DNA from: Larix kaempferi
Taxonomy: Eukaryota > Streptophyta > Pinopsida > Pinales > Pinaceae
Direction of reading: 5' to 3'
Assembly (NCBI GenBank): GCA_027924585.1
Contig: BSBM01001436.1
Location: forward strand, 186,001-250,000
DNA length: 64,000 nucleotides
Made by a program: the position numbers and the translations under genes. This document shows positions 1 to 10,826 of the stretch, one piece after another. A model generated the notes under the pieces. It was not told where the DNA came from and searched no databases. It worked only from the letters and a program-made list of their open reading frames with translations. Position 1 is the first letter of the stretch; every line of letters starts with the position of its first letter.

Positions 1-1070
1 CCTGAAAGCTCATCAACCTGTACCATCATCTGTCCTCTAAGACTGCATGCTGTAACTCTGGGCGCTACTGTCTGCTCTGTACCAATGGCATAATGGCTAT
101 ATCGGGCATCTCTCTGAGTGTCCTGAAACTCAGTCATGGCATGGGGAATATAACTGCTGTCCACAATCTGATAGTGATCCAATCTAGATGCTCATCTCGG
201 CATCTCAAATGCAAGGGAACTGGCTCAATAGTGTACTGGAATGAGAAAAATAATGTATGGTAGCCCGGCTACTATATATGTGATAACAGGTTTGTCAGAG
301 AAACCTCAAAAATTCAAACTTTGAATTTCAAACTTTTGAAAGGATAGAAATATGAGCCTTGATGAGCTGATCAAGCTAGTATATTCAAAATTTGAAAACT
401 GCAAAGTTTCACTCCTCAATTTTGCCTTTGAAACTTCCGGATTCACTAGACGTGACCCCGAACTGGGGTTTGATGAAGCCCACTCTTCTAACCAATCAAA
501 AGGTTTGATCCAAAGCTCTAAGATTCTATTTTTATGAGGAGCTTCCAGCCATGGTCACATATTTCAAACATTCCCATTTTTGTCCGAAACCCTAAATTAC
601 GGAAGCAATGAATGAAGGTGCTGAAAAATAATTCTGTTTTGACAGAAATATGTACCTAATTGTTTCTGGTGTAACTCCTAACTTTTCGATCCACAGGGTC
701 TGAAAACTTTTCTTGATATAGTACAGTCTATGTACTACCTATCACTTTTTACAAAATTTCATTTGGAGCTTCCTAGCCCAAGTTATGACCTTTTTCCCAA
801 GGTCACCTGATTTTGACTCAGATCTGGAAGAGGAAGAAACCCTATATTGTACAGATCATAAATCACAAAGTACAACGAATTAGAGGTTTTCCTTTGGATA
901 CAAGGTACATGGGGATCTTATCTTCGACCTGTAAAATTTTCAGACCCGAAAACTTCTCCAAAACGTATTTATAGCAAAAGTGCTACGATGACTGGTTTTT
1001 GCTATATCAAGCCCTAGCATCGTAAGTGCAACAAGTTTCATACATGCCATATCATGCCTTCTTTCAGGCT
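1..1070 (-). mobile_element. Leader and possible gag-edge fragment of a truncated Copia-type element
   Basis: This stretch lies just inside a primer-binding site and LTR, so it is the 5' internal part of a minus-strand LTR element. From about 295 onward it matches, block by block, the leader of the complete Copia element at 21860-23160, including the same motifs before the primer site. Read on the minus strand, the first 250 bases hold an open stretch of roughly 65 codons running off the window edge. I do not recognise that peptide. It could be the start of gag or chance. The rest of the element lies outside the window. Confidence 0.7.
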
Positions 1071-1083
1071 AGCTCTGATACCA
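1071..1083 (-). other. Primer-binding site (initiator Met-tRNA type)
   Basis: The minus strand reads TGGTATCAGAGCT directly after the LTR end. This is the standard plant Copia/Gypsy minus-strand primer site complementary to the 3' end of initiator Met-tRNA. It fixes the orientation of the element and the inner LTR border. Confidence 0.85.
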
Positions 1084-1525
1084 TGTTAGATTTTCAGAAT
1101 TTACTTAAATCTGATCTAGGATCTTAACTGAGAGAACAACATGTACAGCAAATCTACAGCATATCAATCATGGACACAATAATGCAAGCAAACAAGAGAC
1201 ACAGAGTTTACTTGGGGAAAACCATAAAGGTGAAAAACCCCAATAACTTCCTCAGAGATAGATAGAGCAGTGATACAACTAGAATACAAGAGATATTCTT
1301 CTCCTAGCAGTAGAGCCTCCTCCTCCACAAGTGCGCCACTCTCCAAAGTGTGAGTGAGAGAATAGAATGTGTAAAATGAGAGAGACACACTCTCTATTTA
1401 TACACTAACTTGACTTGACCTTTACTCAACTAGGTCGGCCTCAACTTAACCACTTAACATAATGCTGACTGGGCCGACCCCCACTAGGGTGGTCTAATAA
1501 CCCTTTGACCCACATGGTCGACCCC
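1084..1525 (-). repeat. Truncated 5' LTR of a Copia-type element
   Basis: It begins TGTTAGATTTTCAG and matches the 649-bp LTRs at 16500 and 23174 for about 440 bp. It includes the TATA region (TATAAATAGAG on the minus strand near 1395) and the first GACCCCC..GGGTGGTC repeat unit. The match stops near 1525 inside the second unit, where LINE coding sequence begins, so about 200 bp of U3 are missing. It is diverged from the other two copies and belongs to an older or different subfamily member. Confidence 0.8.
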
Positions 1526-1529
1526 CAAC

Positions 1530-2509
1530 TCAACTCTTGTAATCCAAATTTGCAGTAACCATGCATCTTGCCTTATTTTTTGCCCAAATAATGCTATCAT
1601 TCTCATATGTAAGTCTGCAACCCACAGAGTTGAGTTTGTCAATGTAATGATTCCATTCAGTAGCCACATTTCCATCCAGTCCCAGTTCCATAGCTGTAAT
1701 CCAATATGTTTGAAGAGACCTATAGTTGACTCTCTTGATCTTACTGAGTGTAGCATAATCAAAGCGGTGCAGAGTTTTAATGATTTCATCTGATAGCATG
1801 TAATCTTCATCCATGCCCGGAATTGGGTCAATCCCCACCAAAAAAAATTTGCCATTTCCTACCTTCCAGGAGAGATCATTTTCCAACATATTATATACTT
1901 TGATAAAACCTGCCCAAATCGGTGATGCACCACTGAATTTTTTAAAAGGACACTGAATCCAATTAAACACATCCATCTTGATATATTTAACCTTGAGCAA
2001 TTCAATCCACAGGGTAGGGCCAAAAAGCCCTCTCCATAAGCTTTTCATCCTGAGAGCAAAATTGAATAAAGACAGGTTTCTAATGCCGCATCCTCCACCA
2101 CTTTCAGGACGGGCAATTTCTTCCCATTGAGCCATGACCATAGTACTATTTGTCATCCCCCCGATCCAAAGAAAGTTGAAAAATTACTTTCTAATATAGT
2201 TTATGATATAGCAAGGGATCTGCAGAAGTGAAAACCAATAAATAAGTATACCTGTAAGTACAGATTTTATCAGAGTAAGCCTCCCACAAATCGACAAAAG
2301 CCTATAAGTCCAATGATTAATATTTTTTTCAACCTTCTCAACCAGCCACAACCAGTCATTCCTCCTGTAAGAGCAAGGCTTAAGAAAATAGCCAAGGTAT
2401 TTAAAACCTGTCTACAAATTGCAGAACTGATAAGGCAACAATCTTTTGTATATATCCAGTTTGTGTTCATCAATTCCATAATGGTATATATTGGATTTCC
2501 TTCGATTGA
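1530..2509 (-). pseudogene. LINE ORF2, C-terminal part after RT
   Basis: The minus strand encodes the region after the RT core of plant L1 ORF2. It has a segment ending in FLWIGG, then the conserved EEIARPESGGGCGIRNLSLF stretch typical of LINE proteins just after the RT thumb, then a tail around YENDSIIWAKNKARC resembling the terminal zf-RVT-type region. It is the direct continuation of the reading ending at 8674, interrupted by the Copia element at 2515-8668. In-frame stops occur near 2185 and 2420. The end of the protein is missing or degraded. Confidence 0.8.
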
Positions 2510-2514
2510 CTAAC
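2510..2514. repeat. Target-site duplication CTAAC (left) of Copia element 1
   Basis: CTAAC directly precedes the LTR start at 2515 and recurs directly after the other LTR at 8669-8673. A perfect 5-bp duplication is typical of LTR retrotransposon integration. Confidence 0.9.
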
Positions 2515-3249
2515 TGTAAAATTAGTCACAGCATATCTAATGAACAAGTAAATCAATCACAACAGATGAAAATAGAAAATATGGTGCAAAACTGTGCAAA
2601 ACATGCAGCAGTGCTCAATATCCCAGAAAGGGTGAATGAATTACAATAGAATACAATCTCTGTCAATGAGCAATTCGAATTGCCTAAGGAGGTCATTCGA
2701 ATCACTGAATGGAGTAGCTTGACTCCAACTAGTATTCCTCATCATCAATCGGTGGTGGTCATCAATGCACAAGAACCAGTCATCCAGGTGTCAATTTGAG
2801 TCTAACTGAGTGTGTCATGTGTAACTGAAGTGTGTATCACTGATTAAGGAAAGGAGGCTCAGTGGGGGCACATGGGAGGCTAACTGAAGTCAGAACAAGT
2901 CATCTAGTCAATCTGGAGGTCCAACGGAAGTGAAACAATCAGTCGGGAGTGACACTAGCCTCAAATCAGGGAGAATCGGAGCTAACTGAAGTGGAACTGC
3001 AGTGGTAGGTGAACAAGTGTGCCCTTCTCTGGCAGTAGGTGAGAAGTGGGCGCCTTTCAACTTAGGAGGGCTAAAACTCTGTAGTAAGTGGCTCCCGGGT
3101 GCTAGAATGAGGTGGACAAGGTGCTGGAGGCATCAAACTGGTGACTAGGATGCATGCAAGTGCATGCAGGTGCATGCAAACCCTAGATTTTGCATGCAAA
3201 CCCTAATTGCATGCAAGATCCTGAAAAAGATGATGTGGATATCCGAACA
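2515..3249 (-). repeat. 3' LTR of Copia element 1
   Basis: The plus strand runs from TGTAAAATTAGTCA to ATATCCGAACA. The U3 part (high-coordinate side) carries several GCATGC/CATGCA motifs and repeated AACCCTA. It lacks a 10-bp segment present in the other LTR. Confidence 0.92.
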
Positions 3250-3260
3250 CCCCCCCTCAA
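3250..3260 (-). other. Polypurine tract of Copia element 1
   Basis: The minus strand reads TTGAGGGGGGG immediately before the 3' LTR, the expected plus-strand primer of reverse transcription. Confidence 0.85.
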
Positions 3261-3424
3261 GCTAGACTATGATGTGCAAAAAATAATGTGGGGCCCTGGT
3301 AACTAAGACCAAAGGTCACCCCAATACAATAATCCAAAAAATGCTGAAAATAAACTAAGTGAGGAAAGAGGGAAAACCCAGTGGGAAGAAAGCCCCCCCT
3401 CAAGCTAAAGCATAATAATGAATC

Positions 3425-5360
3425 AATCTGTCTCCACCATGATGGAACTCACCCCCAACAGTGAACGGAGGTAAGAGAACTTCTTCTCAGTGAATCTCTT
3501 GGTGAAGATGTCTGCAATTTGCTCATCAGTAGGGCAATATTGCAGAATGATGGTGCGGTCATGCACCAACTGTCGAATGTAATGCATATGAATCTCAATG
3601 TGTTTGGTCCTTTGCCGCTGAACTGGATCTGTGGAGATCTTGATAGCACTTTGATTGTCACAAAATAGGACAGTCGAAGTAGTGCCACCAAAACCAAACT
3701 CGGAAAGAATACCCTACAACCAAACTGCCTGAATGCAGGCATTGACTGCCCCTCGATACTCTGCCTCTGCTGAAGAAAGTGCAATGGATACTTGCTTTTT
3801 TCTGGACCAGCAAATAGCACCATGACCAATCATGAAAACATAACCGGAAGTGGACTTCCGATCAATGCTATCACCTGCCCAATCTGAATCAGTAAAACCA
3901 ATGAAATCAAGCTCAGAATCTGCAGCATAATGTATGCCAAAATGTCTCGTACCTTGCACATACTGCAAGATCCGCTTGGCTGCTCGCCAATGAAGCTCAT
4001 GTGGCTGCTGCATATATATTGACACGGCACTCACGGCATATGAGATATCAGGCCGTGAGTGTGTCAAATAAAGTAGTGAACCAATCAACTGTCGATACAT
4101 ACTGCAATCTGCAAGCGGTGTAGAATCTCCCTCCTCAAGACTGATTCCTGAGAGGAATGGGAATGGGGCTGCCTTACATTCAGCCATATTAAACTTCAAT
4201 AACAGGTCGGAAGCATATTTTTGCTGAGATATAGTGATCCCATCAAAAATTTTAGCTATCTCCAAGCCCAAAAAGTGACTCAGCAAGCCCAAATCGCTCA
4301 TGTCAAAAGCTAGATTTAAGGCAGATTTTAGCTTGTTTATTGAAGTAAGTGTGCTACCAGTAATGAGAAGATCATCAACATAAAGTACAATAACCAACAA
4401 ATTACCTTTAACTCGCTTAAGATACACATTCGGATCAGATTTGCATCTTTGGAAATTCTGAGAAAGAAGGAAGGAGTCCATCTTTGCGTACCAAGCTCTT
4501 GGGGCCTGTTTTAACCCGTACAAAGATTTCTTCAATCTACAAACCAATGATGGATCTGATGTATAACCCTCTGGTTGCTGCATATATACCTCTTCAGCAA
4601 GGTCTCCATGTAAAAATGCACTCTTCACATCCATGTGGTGCACTTCCCAGTGCTTGGATGCGGCAATAGCTAAAACAAGGCGGATGGAATCCATCTTTGC
4701 AACCGGTGCAAAGGTCTCAGTGTAGTCCACTCCTTGGACTTGGGAGAAACCTTTTGCCACCAACCTTGCTTTATATTTGTTGATAGTGCCATCAGCAGCA
4801 ACTTTAGTACGGTAGACCCATTTACACTTCACTAATTTTCTTCCAGGTGGAAGAGAAACTAGCTCCCATGTGTTGTTCTTTTGAAGAGAACTGTACTCTT
4901 CATCCATGGCACTTTTCCATCTCGGATCTCGATGAGCAGAATAGTATGATGTAGGATCTGAACTAGCCATCAAATAACAGATCTCAGGAAGAAATGGATC
5001 AGCAATAGAAAGAGCCATACCTGCTCTTTGAAAGTCTCCTCTTGTTCGTCTCGGATCAGCAGGATTTCCAAGACTAGAACCAGCAGATTGTAGAGTGTTT
5101 TGGGCCCACTTTGGTAACTGAGGGGGATCATAATGGTCGGATTCCGAACCTGATATTTCATGATCATCATATGCTGCTACAATATCAGAAATATCAGAAC
5201 TCATACCTTCATTATCGCTGCACGGATCTTCTTCTGGTGAAGGCAGTGAATCGGCAGTCTTCTCCTCGACTAGTTGCAATTCTTGAAGCGGTTCTTCAAA
5301 TTGCACACTGCGCTCTATGAATATCTTTTTAGATCTGATATCCATGAGTTTATATGCTTT
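3425..5360 (-). pseudogene. Copia 1 pol: reverse transcriptase and RNase H
   Basis: The segment starts after a TAA stop at 5361-5363 and keeps the same frame as the integrase part. It shows the Copia RT landmarks: a W-x-Y-R-T-K-V-A-like entry, VAKGFSQVQGVDYTETFAPV, the catalytic LYVDDLLITGS, and LTHSRPDISYAVSAVS. The RNase H part has DSDWAGDSIDRKSTSGY and the ALSSAEAEY motif. A TAG at 3714-3716 interrupts RNase H after AVWL. The same frame continues to about 3425 with DNQSAIKI and the usual HIEIHMHYIR and ADIFTK motifs. Catalytic residues survive, but the stops prevent a full product. Confidence 0.9.
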
Positions 5361-5924
5361 TTATTCTTCCCCATATCCTATCAATATGCACTCGATACTT
5401 TGTGGATCCAAAGCTCGTCTCTTCTCAGAAGGAATTATAGCCCATGCAGTAGAGCCAAAAACTCTCAAATTTGACACATCCGATTTGTGACCAAAGAATG
5501 CTTCGAAAGGAGTCATACCTTTCACGGATGAATGTGGAACACGGTTCTGTATATATGCAGCAACATTGATTGCTTCAGCCCAAATATTTGCAGCCAAACC
5601 TTTTGATTCAATCATGCATGTAGCCATCTCTTTCAGTGACCGATTTTTCCTTTCCGCTACACCGTTCTGCTGGGGTGTGTAGGGAACTGTATGTTGGATC
5701 TTAATTCCGCTTTGGGCACAAAGTTGAAGCAACTCGGATTTAATATATTCCCCACCATTATCATATCTAAGAGCTTTGATCTTGCTCTCAGTGGCGGTCT
5801 CAACAGAAGCCTTAAAATCCTTGAATTTTCCAAGCACTTCTGACTTGTTTTTGAGAAAGAATACCCATGTAAAGCGGGAAAAATCATCAATAAATGTCAA
5901 AACATACCTTGAACCATTTAATTA
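5361..5924 (-). pseudogene. Copia 1 pol: integrase catalytic core
   Basis: It encodes the rve integrase core: TFIDDFSRFTWVFFLKNKSE gives the first Asp, RYDNGGEY the second, and QQNGVAERKNRSLKEMA the Glu. Together they form an intact D,D-35-E triad. It ends in FEAFFGHK, LRVFGSTAW and GYGEE, followed by a TAA that replaces one codon of the usual G-Y-S-E-x-x-K-A-Y joint. A second TAA lies just upstream at 5922-5924. The frame is shared with the RT segment but not with gag. Confidence 0.88.
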
Positions 5925-7501
5925 CATATGGGGAAGCGGACCACTGATACAGAATGGATCAATCCCAAAATAGTAGAAGCTCTGCTAGCTTTGCCGCGGT
6001 CGAATCTGTGCTCGGGGTGCTTCCCAATAATGCAACCAGTGCATATTCCCTTCGAGGAACGGAGTTGTGGAAGCCCATCTACCATGGATTTGTTTGATAA
6101 CAGTAGAAAATACTTATAATTAAGATGTCCAAATCTTTCATGCCAAAGCCTACTAACCTCATTACCATGTGTGCGAAGAGCAGTGGGCTTTGCAAGCGGA
6201 ATAAAGTGTGAAAACTCATAGCATTTTGCAGTGTGATTTGCCTTTCCGACTGCAACTAGTCTTCCACTTTTGATATCAGAAATTTCAACTGTATTAGGGC
6301 TGAATGTAACTTGCTTCAGTTCACCAGTGTGTGTCATTTGATACACAAAAAGAATATTTGAAGCCAAGGAAGGCACATAGAGAACATTCTGAAAGCTTCC
6401 ATGATCTACATGAATCGTACCTTTGCCCTTTGAAGAAATTTTTGAGTCATCTCCCAAATGGATGGGGATGGAGCTATTTGGATCGAATGAGGAAAAAGAA
6501 TCAATATTTGCAGCCATATGATTTGATGCACCCAAATCTATCAAGAGAGTAGTGGGCTTCGAAACCGTTGCCATGAGTGCTTGTCCTCTTTCATGATCTT
6601 CATTCCTATCCTTCTTCCTTGCACCGTCGGGAAGAGTTATGTTGTTCTTTTCCAAAAGGAGGGCCATTTGATCTATAGTCTTCTTCATACATGAACTTTC
6701 GGGATGAAATCCACGATTGCAATAAGTACATTTAGATTTTTGGTTACCTTCTTTGCCCTTTTTCTTGAACTTCGAATTGGATGGTGCATCCGTTTGCTTG
6801 CCTTTGTCTTTTTGCTTGTGAGGCTCGAATTTGGGCTTCTCCTTCTTTTGTTTTCCTTTACCATTCGAGATCTTGGGTCCTTGAACATATAGGGCTGAAT
6901 CTTTGGATCTTATGGACCCCATTTGAATCAACTTGTCATGCTCTTTTGTGACGGACTCAATGAAGGCATTCAAGGTAGGCATCTTCCAATTCGGGGTAGT
7001 TAGCCGACCGGAATTGAAAGTAGAGACAAATACCGAATAATCTTTCCCAAGCTTGCTTAGAATGGAGAGGATCAATTGTTTATCCTCTTTGATAACTCCA
7101 CTGTTCTTCAATTGCAAGTTCAAGTTCTTGAATTTTGTGAAGAATTCATTGATGGTCTCGAAATTCTCAGGACTAAGGGCAATCAATTCATTCTCTAATT
7201 GAAAAGCCATAAGCTCATCCTGCTTGCCAAATAGTGTTTCAAGTTGCTCCCATATAGCTTTTGGAGTCTTCAATCCGCTGAGATGGAAGTGAAGATCTTT
7301 GGAGATGGAGAGACAAAGAAGACCATAAGCTTCATCAAGCTTTTTGTAGTGTTTGGTTCCATCTGATAGATTGCTTGGCTCCAATTCAAGACCAATAGTG
7401 ACTCGGTAGTAACCTTTTGAACGTAATATGATCTCCATATCATCTTTCCAATCAAAATAATTGAATGGGGTGAGGATAGGCTTTGAAGAAGAGTATTCCA
7501 T
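5925..7501 (-). pseudogene. Copia 1 gag, protease and integrase zinc-binding region
   Basis: I take the start at the ATG of MEYSSSK (7499-7501), because the upstream in-frame extension is leader sequence with a duplicated 40-bp unit. Gag has the LTPFNYFDWKDDME opening, a coiled gag_2-type body, a lysine-rich stretch and a perfect CX2CX4HX4C zinc knuckle (CTYCNRGFHPESSC). The protease motif reads LIDLGASNHM, so the usual Ser of D-S-G-A is Leu. A pre-integrase domain (LWHERFGHLN..CTGCIIGKH) follows. Near 5955 the frame is lost, before the integrase core resumes in another frame. The gag part alone is open for over 500 codons. Confidence 0.88.
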
Positions 7502-7910
7502 TGCTAGGAGCGAGTCAAACTGATGTAGAAGAAGCTTGCATGCACAATATAGCGAATGCAATTGCTGTAGGGAAGCTTGCATGCACAATGTAGCGAGTGC
7601 AATTGAGGGAGACAATAAACCTGCAAATCACAATAAAACAAACACAATAAGGTCGAACAATCCACCCTTTTAGAGTTGCATCACACCTGGGATTGGAGAT
7701 CAAACAATGTTGAATGGGTCCAATGTATCAAATCTAGGATTTATGTGGAAACTCAAGCTTCTGGAGTGGTATTGGAATAGTTTTCAAGCTTTGCATGCAC
7801 AGGAGCGAATGCCCTTGAGATATCTCATGCCAAACTTTTTGCAATTTTGAGCAATTCAGTCAAATCTTCTTGTACAAACACCTGTAGAAAAGAGATCTTG
7901 TCCCTGCAAT

Positions 7911-7923
7911 GGCTCTGATACCA
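7911..7923 (-). other. Primer-binding site of Copia element 1
   Basis: The minus strand reads TGGTATCAGAGCC immediately after the 5' LTR, complementary to initiator Met-tRNA. Confidence 0.88.
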
Positions 7924-8668
7924 TGTAAAATTAGTCATAGCAGATCTAATGAACAAGTAAATCAATCACAACATATGAACATAGAAAATATGGTGCAAAA
8001 CTGTGCAAAACATGCAGCAATTCTCAATATCCCAGAAAGGGTGAATGAATTACAATAGAATACAATCTCTGTCAATGAGCAATTCGAATTGCCTAAGGAG
8101 GTCATTCGAATCACTGAATGGAGTAGCTTGACTCCAACTAGGAGTCCTCATCATCAATCGATGGTGGTCATCAATGCACAAGAACCAGTCATCCATGTGT
8201 CAATCTGAGTCTAACTGAGTGTGTCATGTGTAACTGAAGTGTGTAGCACTGATTAAGGAAAGGAGGCTCAGTGGAGGCGCATGGGAGGCTAACTAAAGTA
8301 AGAACAAGTCATCTAGTCAATCTGGAGGTCCAACGGAAGTGAAACAATCAGTCGGGAGTGAAACTACCCTCAAATCAGGGAGAATCGTAGCTAACTGAGT
8401 GTAACTGAAGTGGAACTGCAGTGGTAGGTGAACAAGTGCGCCCTTCTCTGGCAGTAGGTGAGAAGTGGGCGCCTTTCAGCTTAGGAGGGCTAAAACTCTG
8501 TAGTAAGTGGCTCCCGGGTGCTAGAATGAGGTGGACAAGGTGCTGGAGGCATCAAACTGGTGACTGGGATGCATGCAAGTGCATGCAGGTGCATGCAAAC
8601 CCTAGATTTTGCATGCAAACCCTAATTGCATGCAAGATCCTGAAAAAGATGATGTGGATATCCGAACA
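7924..8668 (-). repeat. 5' LTR of Copia element 1
   Basis: It is the partner of the LTR at 2515, with the same TG..CA ends. It carries a 10-bp insertion (GAGTGTAACT) near 8397 and about 22 substitutions relative to its partner. On the minus strand the GCATGC-rich U3 precedes the R/U5 portion, which contains the palindrome AATTCGAATT. Confidence 0.92.
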
Positions 8669-8673
8669 CTAAC
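8669..8673. repeat. Target-site duplication CTAAC (right) of Copia element 1
   Basis: It matches CTAAC at 2510-2514. Removing the Copia element and one copy restores the LINE reading frame. Confidence 0.9.
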
Positions 8674-10826
8674 ATACCTGATGCTTTACAGAAATCATTG
8701 ATGATAGAACTATATTGTTTCCATTCTGCCTCTGAATATAACCTATCTAATAGCACATCATCAACAAAAAGGGAGTGAGTATGAGACAAACCTTCAGAGA
8801 AAGCAATACCTTTGATAGTTCCAGAAGTTTTAGCTACCCAATCAACCTGCTGAGACCTTCAATGATTAGAAGAAAAATTAATGGTAACAAAGGATAGCCA
8901 TGTCTCACACCTCTAGAAATTTTGAAAAATTATGAGGGTGCACCATTAACCAAAACATATATGTTTGTAGTTGAAACACATGCCATAATCCAATGCTAAA
9001 GAAGAGGGGGAATACCAATTTGTATAAGAATTAAACGCAAGAAATACCAATCAATTCTGTCATAAGCCTTCTCCAGATCAATTTTCAACATTAATGCAAC
9101 CATCTTCCTTGCTTTCACAGTGTGAATAATCTCTTGACTAATGCCATTGGCATCTAAAATCTATCTATCTTGAAGAAAACCAAATTACTCTCCAGAAATG
9201 TGCTGTGACAATATGGGTTTGAGCCTGACAACAATTATCTTTGAAATTATTTTATATGCCAAGTTACAAAGAGCTATAGGCCTGAATTCACCAAAATTGT
9301 TTGGTTTGCCAACTTTTGGGATTAATGTTATGAAGGTGGAATTAATACTATTTGATATAAATCCCTCCACTCATGAGAATTCAACCATTTCCAGTAAATC
9401 ATGCCCCATTACATCAAAAAACACTAGTAAAAGTTCAATTGTCCACCCATCTAGGCCATGACTTTTGTCCTTTGCAAACCCTTTCAGAATCATCTCGATC
9501 TCCTGAAGTGTGACCTTTTTACTCAAATATACAGCATAATTCTCATCGACCATAATTGGAAAATGTTTGGCCACCCTAAGCTGATTAACTAAATTGTGAT
9601 CTCCAGGATCCCTATAGGCAATGTTGAAATGTTCTTCAACAACACAAAGAAGATCATCCATGCCAAAGATAGTATTTCCTGAAGAATCCTATTGTTCCCA
9701 GTTATTATTAATATTTTTCCGGTGAGTGGCAAATGCATGAAAGAATTTTGTATTTATATCCCCTGCTTCAATCCATAATGCCCTACTCTTTAGTCTACAC
9801 TCCAATTCTTCCTGAGTAAGCAGTTCTTCCTTTTTTTTCAAGTTCCTTTATTTTCTTTCCAATTTCAACATCACAACCCTCCAAAATATTTAACTGAGCC
9901 AACACCTGAAGCTGATTTTCCAACACCTTGATATCAAACCGGTCTGCTTCATGTTTTCTCTTGATACAATTCGATACAATACCCTTGATTCTACGGAGTC
10001 TGTCAACAAATGAGTCCATAGGATTCAAAACAGGGTCCCTTTCATCATTTACCCAGAAATCTCTAACTGTCTTGCAGAAGTCCTCATTCTTCAACCATGA
10101 ACAATTAAATTTGAAAGGATATTTTATTTTGCAAACTGTTATATCAAACTGAAAGAAAATAGGCCAATGGTCTAAAAACTTTGAATCTCCAATCCATGAC
10201 CTATGCCTTCCCCAAAGATTTAAAAGATCATCTTTAACAAAAAAATGATCCAGCCTTTTATGTATACCCCCACATCCATCTTGGCCATTGGTCCAAGTTG
10301 GCATGAGCGTACCTGGAACAATATCCACCAAGCCATAAGTATCCAATAGTAAATTGAAATAGCCAGCAAAATCATCCATCCTAGCATGTGCTCACCAGAT
10401 TTCCCCAGCACGTCTAGTGAAATTCATATCACCAACTAAGATAAGATGATTGTTTAGTATACTAGAATCACATAGTGAAGACCAGAAAGGAGCTCGACCT
10501 CTGTAAGGGCCATACAGGTTCAAAACCTAAATAGGCTGGTTTGTAATAGTATAGAAACCCTCCAGAAAGATGCCCCACTTAGTATTAAAATCATAAAAAT
10601 TAGGATTCCATCCCACCAATAAGCCTCCCGACAAACCCAGACCATTAGTCACAACAAATTCCCAACTAGGAAGGATGGAAGACAGCTTCTTGATCACCAC
10701 ATGATCAAGACACATGGTCTCCTGTAATAAAACCAATGAGGGAATAGTATCTTTAATAAGATGGGTTAAGGCCCTAGTCCGAGAGACCTTTCCCATACCC
10801 CGTATATTAAGTGAGAGAAAAGACAT
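8674..10826 (-). pseudogene. LINE ORF2: endonuclease and reverse transcriptase
   Basis: ORF2 opens with MSFLSLNIRGMGK, the start of an APE-type endonuclease. It then shows LLQETMC (catalytic Glu), LVGDMNFTRRAGE (catalytic Asp), and a final LDHWPIFF where S-D-H is usual. After a spacer comes the RT: FITLIPKVGKPNNFGEFRPI, then LCNLAYKIISKIIVVRL, and the catalytic HSLFVDD near 8755-8770. Damage includes a TAG at 10527-10529, a stop near 10393, a frameshift in a T-run near 9833, a TGA at 9371-9373 and further stops in the RT palm. The start codon overlaps the ORF1 stop as TAATG. Confidence 0.88.

Larger units (their letters stand above)
2515..8668 (-). mobile_element. Complete Copia LTR retrotransposon 1, nested in the LINE
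   Basis: The 6154-bp element has two LTRs (735 and 745 bp), a Met-tRNA primer site, a polypurine tract and CTAAC target duplications. Between the LTRs lie gag, protease, integrase, RT and RNase H in the Copia order. By eye the LTRs differ at about 22 positions plus one 10-bp indel, roughly 97% identity, so it is not a very recent insertion. The coding region is broken by one frameshift and three stops. It interrupts the RT reading frame of an older LINE. Confidence 0.93.
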
